Source: Geotalea sp. SG265
Lineage (GTDB): Bacteria; Desulfobacterota; Desulfuromonadia; Geobacterales; Geobacteraceae
Assembly: GCF_022808985.1 (NCBI RefSeq)
Contig: NZ_JAKZFT010000001.1
Location: forward strand, 62,001 to 126,000
Length of the DNA: 64,000 nucleotides
Direction: 5' to 3'
Notes under the pieces: model-generated
The model's input: the letters and a program-made list of their open reading frames with translations, nothing else
Told to the model about the DNA's origin: nothing
The model's database searches: none
Position numbers and translations under genes: made by a program
In this document: positions 36,514 through 45,722 of the stretch, one piece after another
Layout of the letters: each line of letters begins with the position of its first letter
How positions within the stretch are numbered: position 1 is the first letter of the stretch

Positions 36514-38693
36514 TATATGAGCCACGTTTCCAGTTCCAGATCCGCCCCCGCGTAATTCAGCATGAGCGGCGAATCGGCAGGCCATCGCCCCATTTCCTCT
36601 TCGCCCCGCATCAAGGTAAAGTAGGCGAAGAGTTTGTCCCCCGGCAGCAGGTTCAGGATGTCCAGGGGCACCCGCGCTTCGGCTACCTTGACTATTTTCC
36701 AGCTGCAGATGGCCTCCGTAGGATGCCATTCCCTTTCCCCCTTGACCCACAGCGGCCCCTCTTCCGCCTCCAAGGTCATGGACAGCCGGTACTCGTTCTC
36801 ATGGATCAGGTGCAGGTTCAGATGGTCCTTGGACAGCAGGGTCTTTCCCAGGGATTGAACACCATCGATCCGAAAATACATGTATTTACGATCAAAGCCA
36901 TAGAAAAAGGACTGCATCAGGGCTTCGGCCGCATGCATCGCCGAGGCCTGCTTGGTCAGATCGTAGAGCCCGGCCGCCAGCCACTCAAAGTAATCGGTGA
37001 CGAAACCACTGATTGCCGGCGAAAGCAGTGCCGCCGGTTCACGGACGAAACCGGCCACCCCTTTCTTCTTGATCGACTCGTAGAGCTCGCTGGGGATGGC
37101 CAGGCCGAGCAGCCGGTAAACGTTCATCAGGTGACGGCGGAACAGTGCATCGAAACGGTCGCTGTGGGGAGAAAAATGGTCATCCCCATACCACCAGAAC
37201 CAGTCGCTTCCCTCGGCTGCATAGAGTGACCGGCACACGGCCAGGGCCGTTGCCGAACCGCCATCCCCTTTGCCGGCAAGGAGTGCCGCCACCTCAGGGC
37301 TGGCCTCAACAGCAGCATGACGTGCCTTCGCCAGATAATCCCAGCCGAGATTTTCTTCCGGATGGCCGACCCAGATGCCGTAGTTGGCGTTTATCCAGGA
37401 GCCGGGATGGATATGGTCGATGCTGCGTCTCTCCCCCACCCTTTCCAGCACCTGGGAAAAGGTTGCCGGAGTAAGTCCCGGCGTCTCCGCCACCGCCCGG
37501 TAAAGGCGGCTCAGGAACGTGTAGCCGTTGTCGGCATAATACTCCCAGGCATTCTCCCCGTCCAAGATTACCGGCACGACCCGGGCACCATGGATGCGGT
37601 GGCGGATATCCTTCAGCCGGTCAACGAAGTCGGCAACGGCCCGTTCCGGGCTCCACTGGGAATAGGTAAAGCCGATCAGGTCGGAAAGGGCATGGTCACG
37701 AAAGAAGAGGGAGATATCCCCCCCCTGCTGTCGAAACCGGTAGGGCTGGTAGAGGGCCTCCCTGCTACCGCCGATTCCTCCTTGAAGGGTATGGGCGAGG
37801 ACCCCTTCGTCGGTGGCAGCCCATGCAATGCCGCACTGGGCAATTATGCCGAGCGCCTCATCACTGACGGAGCCTTCCGACGGCCACATCCCCAGGGGTT
37901 TGAAACCGAATATCTCCTCGAAGCGGGCAACCCCTTGGGACACCTGGGCAAAGGCATCCTCCGGGTGCAGAAAGGAAACGGCCGGCAGGTTGACCTTGGG
38001 CATGGCCACCCGGGCCATTTTCATGTCGCAGAGAAGGGGCAGGATCGGGTGGAAATAGGGGGTGACCGACAACTCTGCTTTTCCTTCCCCGTGCAGTTTT
38101 CCGTACAGGGGAATAATCTCCCCCACCAGTTCCCGCTGCAGCGAGAAGAGCAGCGCTTTGTCCTCGGGGGAAAAGTTCTTGCCCTTTGCCATCAGCTGCC
38201 TGAACTGAGGGAATCGGCGCCGTGCAGCCTCACCCGTCCAGGCCAGAAAAAACCAGACCTGCAGGTCCAGGATGTCCTGGTCCCTGAACTGGCGCAGGCG
38301 GTCCTCGACTCCCCCCCCTTCACCAGCCAGGCAGTAGAGTTCGAAATAGCGCTTGTACGGCTCTATCATACGCTGCCGGTTGGCGGAAAAAAAGTTCTCC
38401 AGGAGAAACCTTTTTTCCTCTTCCTGCATATCCGCAGGAGCCTTCTGTCCAAGCAGCAGAAAGGGGTCTACAGCATTACCCGAGGCATAATCGAGGATCT
38501 GATCCAGGAGGGACGGCACCAGGTTGAAAACCGCCCTGGCGCCGGGAGTTTCATCGACAATGGCCGCCATGTCATAATAATCCTTGATGGCATGGAGGTA
38601 TGTCCAGGGCAGGGCGTACTCACCCTTGAGGGGGTCTTTGTAGTACGGCTGGTGCATATGCCAGAGAAAGGTTATGTACAGGGGGTCTGTCAT
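36513..38693 (-). CDS. Glycoside hydrolase family 57 (amylase / glucanotransferase type)
   Basis: The 726-residue protein has GH57 motifs: TFLWHMHQPYY at the N-terminus, GMWPSEGSVSDE with the presumed glutamate nucleophile, and PVILDGENAWEYY with the presumed acid/base aspartate. GH57 enzymes act on alpha-glucans; specificity (alpha-amylase, branching or 4-alpha-glucanotransferase) is not readable. No signal peptide is seen, so an intracellular glycogen role beside glgA is likely. The ATG has no good ribosome-binding site. Confidence 0.87.
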   Translation of the reverse strand: MTDPLYITFLWHMHQPYYKDPLKGEYALPWTYLHAIKDYYDMAAIVDETPGARAVFNLVPSLLDQILDYASGNAVDPFLLLGQKAPADMQEEEKRFLLENFFSANRQRMIEPYKRYFELYCLAGEGGGVEDRLRQFRDQDILDLQVWFFLAWTGEAARRRFPQFRQLMAKGKNFSPEDKALLFSLQRELVGEIIPLYGKLHGEGKAELSVTPYFHPILPLLCDMKMARVAMPKVNLPAVSFLHPEDAFAQVSQGVARFEEIFGFKPLGMWPSEGSVSDEALGIIAQCGIAWAATDEGVLAHTLQGGIGGSREALYQPYRFRQQGGDISLFFRDHALSDLIGFTYSQWSPERAVADFVDRLKDIRHRIHGARVVPVILDGENAWEYYADNGYTFLSRLYRAVAETPGLTPATFSQVLERVGERRSIDHIHPGSWINANYGIWVGHPEENLGWDYLAKARHAAVEASPEVAALLAGKGDGGSATALAVCRSLYAAEGSDWFWWYGDDHFSPHSDRFDALFRRHLMNVYRLLGLAIPSELYESIKKKGVAGFVREPAALLSPAISGFVTDYFEWLAAGLYDLTKQASAMHAAEALMQSFFYGFDRKYMYFRIDGVQSLGKTLLSKDHLNLHLIHENEYRLSMTLEAEEGPLWVKGEREWHPTEAICSWKIVKVAEARVPLDILNLLPGDKLFAYFTLMRGEEEMGRWPADSPLMLNYAGADLELETWLI

Positions 38694-38700
38694 TTATAAT

Positions 38701-38783
38701 CCGGTGCGAGGTTCGACGTTCGAGGTTCGAGGTTTCGATCCTTTAACTTTGAACTTCGAACTTCGAACCTCGAACTGTTTTTA
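38701..38783 (+). repeat. Heptad GTTCGAG hairpin array, copy C2
   Basis: GAGGTTCGACGTTCGAGGTTCGAGGTT is followed by a complementary arm AACTTTGAACTTCGAACTTCGAACCTCGAAC, then TGTTTTTA. The period is seven, as in C1 (6759-6843), and the GAACTGTTTTT tail is the same. It fills the gap between the GH57 gene and the guanylyltransferase gene. Confidence 0.85.
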
Positions 38784-41288
38784 TTGCAGCTCCTTTTTCC
38801 ATTTCTCCACTTTTTTCCGGTACTCGTCCAGCAGCCGGTGGGCCACCTTCTGGTCTTTGGCCTCGGCAACTATGTGTACATATGGGTTGTACTGGTCGGG
38901 AAGCACCAGCACCCAGTCCTCACCGAAATGGACCTTGATGCCGTCGATGTAGATCGCTTCCTTTTCCAGGCTGTCCTCACTCATCTTGCGCATGATCCCC
39001 CCCTTCATGTCCCAGGTGCAGGGCACCTTCCCCTGAAGGAAGGTTCGCCGGGGGATGTCTTCCAGAATGCGGGACAGGGCCGTTTCTGCAGCCGCCGCCA
39101 GCTCTATGGTTTTGGCAATGGTGAACATGCCGTCGAAGGCCGCCTGGAATTTCGGGAAGGCAAAGCGGCCATCCATGGATCCGGCCATGATCACCTCCGA
39201 CGACTGGGCAGCTTCGATCATGGAGCGCTCCGCACTCTTTGTGCGGCGGACCGAACAGCCCTTCTCGTGGGCCAGTTGTTCGATGACGGACGGTGCCGAG
39301 ACAGGCACGGCAAATGCCCCTCTGACCCCGGTTTTGAGCGACAGGGCCACCAGCATGGTGAGAAACTCAGAGGGCTCGTAGATCTTCCCGGTCTCATCTA
39401 CAAGGATAACCTCTTCGGAAGTGGTATCAAGCCAGAAACCCGCTTTTGCCTCCAGGGAAGCGACAATTTTTGCCAATTGCTGCAGGCTCTGGGCATTGTT
39501 ATCCGGCTTTTTCGTCCCCCGTTCTTCGTCGATATAGGCATTGATGCCGATCACTTCGCAGCCCATGTCATTGAGGATGGCCGGCAAGGTCTGCCCCGCA
39601 GGTGAGTGGTTGAAGTCCACCACCACCTTGAATCCGGCCTTTCGCAGCAATTCCATGTCCAATGCCCGGGCGAATCCTTCCCGATAGAAGTCGGCCACCT
39701 GGGGCAATTCGCTGATTCCCCCCGGTTCCATATGGTGGGCACGGCGAAAGTTTTCCTTGTAAAAAATACGCTCCACGTTTTTGCCCATGGAACTGGAAAA
39801 GTCCAATCCATCGGCATCGAGAAAGACGATCTCGGTGGATGCCGGATCGTCGATGGCCTGGCGGAAGTGGACCCCCCCTGTCTCGCCGAAGGTCCGGAGC
39901 TTGTATCGCATGATGGGAAGGGACACCATTTTCAGGTCGCGCACGTTCACGCCTGCAGAAAGTATGCCGCCAAGAAAGCTTCGTTTCAGCATCCGGGAGG
40001 AGAGGGATGAATCGCGCCCCGCCAGGACGAAACTCCCCTTCTGGAGCGATGTTCCGTAGGCGCACCCCAGCTTGGCGACGAACTCCGGCGTCAGTTCGAT
40101 ATTGGTCAGTCCCTTGATCATCTTTCCTTCAAAGAGCGATTTTTTCCATCTTTCACCCCATATGAGGTTGCCGGTGACCGTCGATCCCCCCTCGATGACT
40201 TTGCGCGGCCAGATTTTCACGTCCCGCTTGATGTAGACATCCTCGCCGATGGAGGTGTCATCGGCGACGATGGTCCCCTCCTCCATGACCACTCCCTGGC
40301 CGACGCTGACATTGTTGCAGACGACGCTGTCGGTGATCTTGGCCCCCCGCTTGATGTAGACGTTATCCCAGATGACGCAGCGGGAGAGCCGCACCCCCGG
40401 TTCGATGGTGCAGTTGCGGCCGACGACCGTGTCCTTCAACTGGGCATTGTCCTGGACCTGGGAGTTGTCGCCGATGACGACGGTGCCGTCAAGACCGACG
40501 CTGCGGTCGAGCTTGACGTCGGCACCGATGCGCAGGTCCTTGCCGATCAGGTCCTGCTTGTGGGCATCTATGCGCGTGTATACCTTGCCCCGCAGGATGT
40601 CGTGATGGGCCTCCCGATAGGAATCAGTGTTGCCGATATCCCGCCAGTAGCCCTTCAGGGGAAAACCGAAGAGCGGTTCCTTCTTTTTCAGCAGGAGCGG
40701 GAAGAGATCCTGGGAAAAATCGAAGTTCTCCCCCTCCGGAATATATTTGAAAATCTCCGGTTCCAGTACATAGATGCCGGTATTGATGGTATCGGAAATG
40801 ATTTCTCCCCAGCCCGGCTTCTCTAGAAACTGGGTAATCCGCCTGTCCTTGTCTGTTATGACCACGCCGAACTGGAGCGGATCCTTGACGGAGGTCAGGG
40901 TGATGGTCGCCAGAGCCTTATTGTCTTCATGGAAGTTGATCACCTTCTGCAGGTTGAAGTCGGTCAGCAGATCGCCGCTGATGATAAGGAAACGCTCGTT
41001 GAGATACTTCTCGGCACATTTGACCGCACCTGCGGTCCCCATATCCTCAAGAGGAGTGACATAGGTGATCTTGACGCCGAAATCGGCACCGTCGCGGAAG
41101 AAATTCTTGATGATATTGGGCTGGTGATAGAGGAGCAACACCAGGTCGGTGACATGGTACTTCTTCAGAAGCTCGACGATGTGGAGCATGATCGGCCGAT
41201 TGAGGAGGGGAACCATGGGCTTCGGAGTATTACAGGTCAGGGGTTGCATGCGGGTGCCGAAGCCCCCGGCCATGATAACTGCTTTCAT
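38781..41288 (-). CDS. Mannose-1-phosphate guanylyltransferase fused to a degenerate phosphomannomutase
   Basis: The 835-residue protein has an N-terminal nucleotidyltransferase (MKAVIMAGGFGTRMQPLT), left-handed beta-helix hexapeptide repeats (about 250-380), and a phosphohexomutase-like half. In that half the usual catalytic TASHNP is absent, the metal loop DGDGDR is replaced by LDTTSEEV, and the sugar loop GEMSGH by AGSMDGR. The mutase domain is therefore probably inactive or regulatory. The sugar nucleotide made (GDP-mannose or another NDP-hexose) is uncertain. AAGGAG precedes the start. Confidence 0.87.
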   Translation of the reverse strand: MKAVIMAGGFGTRMQPLTCNTPKPMVPLLNRPIMLHIVELLKKYHVTDLVLLLYHQPNIIKNFFRDGADFGVKITYVTPLEDMGTAGAVKCAEKYLNERFLIISGDLLTDFNLQKVINFHEDNKALATITLTSVKDPLQFGVVITDKDRRITQFLEKPGWGEIISDTINTGIYVLEPEIFKYIPEGENFDFSQDLFPLLLKKKEPLFGFPLKGYWRDIGNTDSYREAHHDILRGKVYTRIDAHKQDLIGKDLRIGADVKLDRSVGLDGTVVIGDNSQVQDNAQLKDTVVGRNCTIEPGVRLSRCVIWDNVYIKRGAKITDSVVCNNVSVGQGVVMEEGTIVADDTSIGEDVYIKRDVKIWPRKVIEGGSTVTGNLIWGERWKKSLFEGKMIKGLTNIELTPEFVAKLGCAYGTSLQKGSFVLAGRDSSLSSRMLKRSFLGGILSAGVNVRDLKMVSLPIMRYKLRTFGETGGVHFRQAIDDPASTEIVFLDADGLDFSSSMGKNVERIFYKENFRRAHHMEPGGISELPQVADFYREGFARALDMELLRKAGFKVVVDFNHSPAGQTLPAILNDMGCEVIGINAYIDEERGTKKPDNNAQSLQQLAKIVASLEAKAGFWLDTTSEEVILVDETGKIYEPSEFLTMLVALSLKTGVRGAFAVPVSAPSVIEQLAHEKGCSVRRTKSAERSMIEAAQSSEVIMAGSMDGRFAFPKFQAAFDGMFTIAKTIELAAAAETALSRILEDIPRRTFLQGKVPCTWDMKGGIMRKMSEDSLEKEAIYIDGIKVHFGEDWVLVLPDQYNPYVHIVAEAKDQKVAHRLLDEYRKKVEKWKKELQ

Positions 41289-41377
41289 AGAAACATAGCT
41301 CCTTTTACATTAAATTGACATTCGATGGTCATGCCCGTGCAGAAAGATGCTGCATGCGTCTCCGCCTTGCAGCGACG

Positions 41378-41752
41378 TCAGCCGGCCTTGAGTCGCCCCT
41401 TCTTCTCCAAGACCCGCCGTATTTCGTCCTTCAACTCCTGCAGATCGCTGGATTTGACCACGTAGGCATCGGCAAGCCAGGCGGAAAAATCATCCTTATA
41501 GAGGGAAAAAGCGCTGGAGAGAATGACCGGCAGATCATGGCGCTCCTTGACTATCTGCTGAAGGAGCTCAATGCCGCTTTCGTTCTTCAGCTTTATGTCC
41601 AGGACGACCAGATCTACCTCATGGGTTTTCAGCTGCTCGACAGCCTCGGCGGCAGTAGCGGCAGTAATCACTTCATATCCCTCGTCGGTGAGCTCCTGAG
41701 AATAAAGCAGCCTGATATTGGCTTCATCATCCACCACCAGTAGTTTACTCAT
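41378..41752 (-). CDS. Single-domain response regulator
   Basis: A 124-residue receiver domain with the acidic pair in VVDDEANIR, phospho-acceptor D52 (VVLDIKLK), and a KSSDL segment at the position of the conserved lysine. There is no output domain. It overlaps the upstream histidine kinase gene by eight bases and is surely its partner. AAAGGAG lies within the kinase 3' end. Confidence 0.92.
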   Translation of the reverse strand: MSKLLVVDDEANIRLLYSQELTDEGYEVITAATAAEAVEQLKTHEVDLVVLDIKLKNESGIELLQQIVKERHDLPVILSSAFSLYKDDFSAWLADAYVVKSSDLQELKDEIRRVLEKKGRLKAG

Positions 41753-43463
41753 GCATGGGTTCTCCTTTCTTGATGGGAAGCTTCATTTTATAAATCGTAC
41801 CTCCGCCGGGGCGGTCCTCGATGATGAATTCATTGCCGTGACGCTCCAGGATGGCCCTGCAGACAGGCAGCCCGGAACCTGAACCCAGCTCCTGGGTATC
41901 CACAAATGGGGTGGTCAACGATTCCCTGATTTCTTCCGGCATGGCCGGACCATTATCGCTTATTTCCACAACGACACAGTCCCCTTCACGGCTGGTCTTC
42001 AACCATATTGCCCCGTTATCGGCCATGACTTCCATGGAATTGATGATGAGAGCTCTGACACAGTAGCTTATCTGCTTATAGTCGATCCAGACCATGGGCA
42101 GGTCCGTCGTCTGGTCCAGGTGGCCGTCGATGCCCCGCTGCTTCAACCGTTCCAGCATCTCCACGTAGACGGAATTCACCAGTTGGTTCACATCCCACAT
42201 ATCCATGGCGGGAAAGAGCGAATCCGAATAGCTCAGCACCTCGGCAAGGACGTTCTCCAGCTGCTTCGCCTCAGCAACGATGGTCTCGATCTGGGCTCTC
42301 CGTTTGTCGTTTTCGTCGCTGTTCTTCAAGAGCGAGCGGGCAAAGCCGCCGATGATCATGAGCGGATTACGGATAGAATGGGCGATACTGGAGGTGATCT
42401 TGCCCACCAGCGCCATTTTTTCCATCTTGACGATCAGTTCCTGCTGCTCCTTCAGCTTGACGTTGGCAGCGGTGAGTTTGGACAGTTCCTCCCTGAGCCG
42501 CTCGTATAGAGAAGCCCGTTCCAGGGCGAACGCCACGGGAAAGGCAAAAGTCTCCATTGACTGCATGTCCTGCACCGTGATCGGCTTATGTGTGACGCAA
42601 TTGTCGGCGACAATCACACCGATGCGGCGTTTCCTCGAAATGAGCGGCATGACCAGGAAGCAGTCCACACCGAGAACAGCAGCCAGCTCAGGGTCCACAT
42701 CCGGATTATGAAAGGCGTTTTCCACCAGTACCGGCTTCTTGCCCCGCAGTGCCCGGTTAAGGATGTGCGTTTCATCGGTGAGCGGCACCGACAGCTTCTC
42801 CAGGACGTCCTGGAACTTGACCTTCTCCGACAAGAGCTTGGTCTTCTGAAAGGTCCTTGCCATGCCGTGCAGGGAATCATTGGTCCGGTCGATGTCCTGC
42901 CAGATCTGCCAGGCCTCTTCGTAATTTCTCGGTCCCACCCCAAGGTATCCCTTCAGATACTGGCGGTCCTTGTCCGCCATGAGCAGGAATGCCCGGTTCA
43001 TGCCGAATCCCTTGCCGGCGGTAATGGCAGTCATCGCAACGGAAAGCACCTCGTCCAGGTCCATGGAGGTCTGCAGCACCACGCTCAGTTCGTGGAGAAA
43101 CCGCATCTCCCGGGTCTTGCGGTTGACGAAATTGGTCATGGAGGCCATTTTGGCCTTCTGTTCCAGATACTCGGCCACAACCAGCGGCAGGATTCCGGAC
43201 AAAGGGTCGCCGGAATCTTTCAGGCGCTCCATGTCGTTCCTGAACCGGGGGCACTCCAGACATTTTTCCATGATCCGCTGCTGCAGCGCTCCGTAGAGCA
43301 CTTCCTCCCCCTCGGCAATAAAGGGACACTCTGCAGCAGTTATCTCTTTCTTCTTCCAGCAGCACTCCCAGTCCAAGCAATCCTCCGTGAAGCACGTTCC
43401 GGCAACCGGCAACAGTGGGAACCCGGCAGAGCTGTATCCCTGCGGATTTTGCCTTTTCAACAC
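41745..43463 (-). CDS. GAF sensor histidine kinase with Cys-rich N-terminus
   Basis: The 572-residue protein has seven cysteines in its first 71 residues (24, 29, 34, 35, 46, 68, 71), then a GAF domain (about 125-310), a short coiled coil, a HisKA domain (phospho-His in SSIAHSIRNPLM) and an HATPase_c domain (EISDNGPAMPEEI, GSGSGLPVC). There are no TM helices, so it is cytosolic. The cysteines suggest metal or redox sensing. The GTG/TTG start is uncertain, with no clear ribosome-binding site. Confidence 0.9.
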   Translation of the reverse strand: MLKRQNPQGYSSAGFPLLPVAGTCFTEDCLDWECCWKKKEITAAECPFIAEGEEVLYGALQQRIMEKCLECPRFRNDMERLKDSGDPLSGILPLVVAEYLEQKAKMASMTNFVNRKTREMRFLHELSVVLQTSMDLDEVLSVAMTAITAGKGFGMNRAFLLMADKDRQYLKGYLGVGPRNYEEAWQIWQDIDRTNDSLHGMARTFQKTKLLSEKVKFQDVLEKLSVPLTDETHILNRALRGKKPVLVENAFHNPDVDPELAAVLGVDCFLVMPLISRKRRIGVIVADNCVTHKPITVQDMQSMETFAFPVAFALERASLYERLREELSKLTAANVKLKEQQELIVKMEKMALVGKITSSIAHSIRNPLMIIGGFARSLLKNSDENDKRRAQIETIVAEAKQLENVLAEVLSYSDSLFPAMDMWDVNQLVNSVYVEMLERLKQRGIDGHLDQTTDLPMVWIDYKQISYCVRALIINSMEVMADNGAIWLKTSREGDCVVVEISDNGPAMPEEIRESLTTPFVDTQELGSGSGLPVCRAILERHGNEFIIEDRPGGGTIYKMKLPIKKGEPMHE

Positions 43464-43653
43464 CCGGCAGGGTGCGGAAACTGCAAAAGTATACCAGCAT
43501 GAACCTTTTTTTCAACCGACGGAGATTTTCACCTCCGATCCCGGCATTATGGTATAAACAAAAGGTGCTGATTACGCGAAATTCTGCCCCGAAGCACATC
43601 GTTCCCGCGCCGGAAGAGAAAAAGGAATTATTTTAAAAAAGGAATTAATATCG

Positions 43654-44185
43654 ATGGTCGGAAAAAGCATCAGGATCGGAGTCAGTTCTTGTCTTCTGGG
43701 AGAAAAGGTCCGCTACGACGGTGGACATAAGCATGAGCCGGTCATCACCCATGTTCTGGGCGGTCATTTTTACGCTGGTGGGGGTCTGCCCCGAAACGGG
43801 ATGCGGCCTTCCCATACCCAGGCCAGCCATGCGCCTGGAAGGAAACCCGGCAGCGCCGCGACTCGTGGTAATCTCCACCGGGGAAGATGTGTCCGCCTCC
43901 ATGGAGGCTTTTTGCAGGGTCGAGGTGCAGCGGCTGGCGGGGCTGGATTTATCGGGGTTCATCTTCAAAGCGAGATCACCCAGCTGCGGGCTTTGCCGGG
44001 TAGAAGTCTTCAATGGAGGGGTGCCCGCCGCAACGGGCCGGGGTCTGTTTGCAGCAGCAATGGTCGATCATTTTCCGCTGATGCCCATGGCAGAGGAGGA
44101 AGGGGTGCGCCTGCCGGAAGTCAGGGAATCTTTCATCCGTCACGTGCTGGATTACCACCGCAGGCAGGAAACGGGGAACCGGTGA
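43654..44185 (+). pseudogene. DUF523 family gene interrupted by a frameshift
   Basis: The first frame reads MVGKSIRIGVSSCLLGEKVR then YDGGHKHEPVITHVLGGHF from an ATG at 43654 with AAAGGAATT upstream. The family then continues in the next frame as TLVGVCPETGCGLPIPRP through FIFKARSPSCGLCRVEVFN to FIRHVLDYH. The junction is a run of five T (43767-43771); removing one T restores HVLGGHFTLVGVCPETGCG. It could be a real inactivation, a sequencing error or, less likely, +1 frameshifting. Family function is unknown. Confidence 0.88.
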
Positions 44186-44192
44186 CGGGCTG

Positions 44193-44882
44193 TCAGCCCC
44201 CCTTACCAACCAGCCCCTTGAGCCGTTCCATGTCATGGACGACCACCCGTCCTCCGTCCACCTCGATGAGCCCATCCTCCTTCAGCTTCCTGAAGGTGCG
44301 GGAGAGGGTCTCGCTGACCGTCCCGAGACGGGAAGCCAGCTCCCCTTTTTTCATGTCCAGGTCGATATAGGTCCTGCCCTGGAAGGTGGTGGATTTCCGC
44401 TCCGCCAGCTCCACCAGGTACGCGGCAAGGCGTGCCGGCACATCGGCAAAGGAAAGCTCCTCGATCTGGCGGGCAAAACGGCGCAGGAGCAGGGAGAGGG
44501 AGACGATCAGATTGAGGGAAAAGCGCGGGTTTCTCTCCAGAAGCCCCATGAAGGCCTCGCGCGGAAAAAAGATCGCTTCGCCGCTCTCCATGGCCTTGGC
44601 CTCGGCAGGATACTTGCCGTCGCCGAAAAAGGCGGCCTCGGCAAAAGTCTCCCCTGCATGGACGAAATGCAGCACCTTTTCCCTGCCATCCGGTGAAATC
44701 TTGCACAATTTCATGGACCCTTCCGCCAGGAGATAAAAGCCGCCGGCAACCTCCCCCTCCGTAAAAAGGGACTCCCCCCGGGCAAAGAGGCGCTTCACGG
44801 CAATCGCCTCCACCTGGGCCAGGTTCTCGTCATCCAGCCCGGAGAAGAGCAGTGATTTTTTCAGAATCTGCAGGGTTTCCAT
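44193..44882 (-). CDS. Crp/Fnr-family transcriptional regulator
   Basis: The 229-residue protein has an N-terminal cyclic-nucleotide-binding-like domain (LFARGESLFTEGEVAGGFYLLAEGSMKL) and a C-terminal winged helix (GELASRLGTVSETLSRTFRKLKEDG). The N-terminal cysteines of oxygen-sensing Fnr are missing, so a 4Fe-4S cluster is unlikely. The ligand is unknown. GGAGG precedes the ATG. It converges on the DUF523 gene with a seven-base gap. Confidence 0.9.
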   Translation of the reverse strand: METLQILKKSLLFSGLDDENLAQVEAIAVKRLFARGESLFTEGEVAGGFYLLAEGSMKLCKISPDGREKVLHFVHAGETFAEAAFFGDGKYPAEAKAMESGEAIFFPREAFMGLLERNPRFSLNLIVSLSLLLRRFARQIEELSFADVPARLAAYLVELAERKSTTFQGRTYIDLDMKKGELASRLGTVSETLSRTFRKLKEDGLIEVDGGRVVVHDMERLKGLVGKGG

Positions 44883-44991
44883 TAGATGCGCCTCCAGTGC
44901 AATCTCGTCCCGTTTTCTCGGATACCGCCAGGCAGCGGTAACAAGTCACTATTCCACATCATCTTGGCGCCGCTGTCAATCGTCCTTGATT

Positions 44992-45023
44992 AAAAAAGAT
45001 CCCGCCCGATTGCTGCGAGATCT
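44992..45023 (-). terminator. Terminator of the three-lipoprotein operon
   Basis: AGATC(c)CGC (44997-45005) pairs with GCG(a)GATCT (45015-45023) with one internal mismatch, followed on the minus strand by TTTTTT. It lies 55 bases after the last lipoprotein gene. Confidence 0.8.
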
Positions 45024-45077
45024 CACATGGTGCCGCCACTTTTGCCCTGTTCCATTTTGACTGCCCATACCAATGGA

Positions 45078-45722
45078 TTACTTTATGGAATACCCCACCA
45101 CATTCCGCCCTGTGCAGGAATAATCGATTTCCTTGGTGACCATGCGGGAGATGGTGCCCGTTTCCGTGTTCATCTTCCTGACAAAGAGGACGATTTTGCC
45201 GTTATTCATGTAGTTATAGGTGCCAACCACCACGTCGGACCGGGAATACTCGTCCTTCTTGATTTCGCTGAGCTTTCTCGTCAGGACCACCAGTCCGTTT
45301 TCCGAGAGCTTGAAGTACTTGCCGAATTCAGCCTGGACAATGCGATGGCAACAGACGTTGTTCAGCCCCGCCCGCATCAGCTCGCCCATGAGCAGGCCGG
45401 ACTGACTGGGGAGAAAGGTCTGGATATCGGCAAAATCGGTAACGAGGACAGTCGTCCGCCCGGCATCGGCGCGGTTCAGACAGGTACGCGGCGCCTTCTT
45501 GTCGGCCATACCGGATGGGGAACAATCGGAGCACGTATCGGTGCAAAGCTCTGCCGCTATTTCCTCGAATAGTGCCCGCAGGTCAGTAGAATCGAGAAGG
45601 ACCGGCAACGGCTTGTTCTGACAGGTTCCGCCAACCAGGTTGGATGCAAGCGAACCTGCACACCCCGTCAGCATCCAGCTCAATATAAAGGCTGACCAGC
45701 AGATAATGATCCGTCGTCTCAT
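45078..45722 (-). CDS. Lipoprotein with FlgO-like domain (paralogue 2)
   Basis: A 214-residue lipoprotein (lipobox MLTGC). The mature part has eight or more cysteines in its first third (e.g. CTDTCSDC), then a FlgO-like core: TTVLVTDFADIQTFLPSQ, GLLMGELMRAGLNNV, VVVGTYNYMNNGKIVLFVRKMN. It overlaps the upstream gene by four bases (ATGA). In Vibrio, FlgO is an outer-membrane lipoprotein linked to flagellar stability, but no flagellar genes lie nearby. The Cys-rich insert is unlike its paralogue. Confidence 0.78.
   Translation of the reverse strand: MRRRIIICWSAFILSWMLTGCAGSLASNLVGGTCQNKPLPVLLDSTDLRALFEEIAAELCTDTCSDCSPSGMADKKAPRTCLNRADAGRTTVLVTDFADIQTFLPSQSGLLMGELMRAGLNNVCCHRIVQAEFGKYFKLSENGLVVLTRKLSEIKKDEYSRSDVVVGTYNYMNNGKIVLFVRKMNTETGTISRMVTKEIDYSCTGRNVVGYSIK

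Noticed and set aside
37317-38699. 460-codon open frame antisense to the GH57 gene
   Set aside because: All GH57 motifs lie on the opposite strand; no ribosome-binding site or family similarity here.
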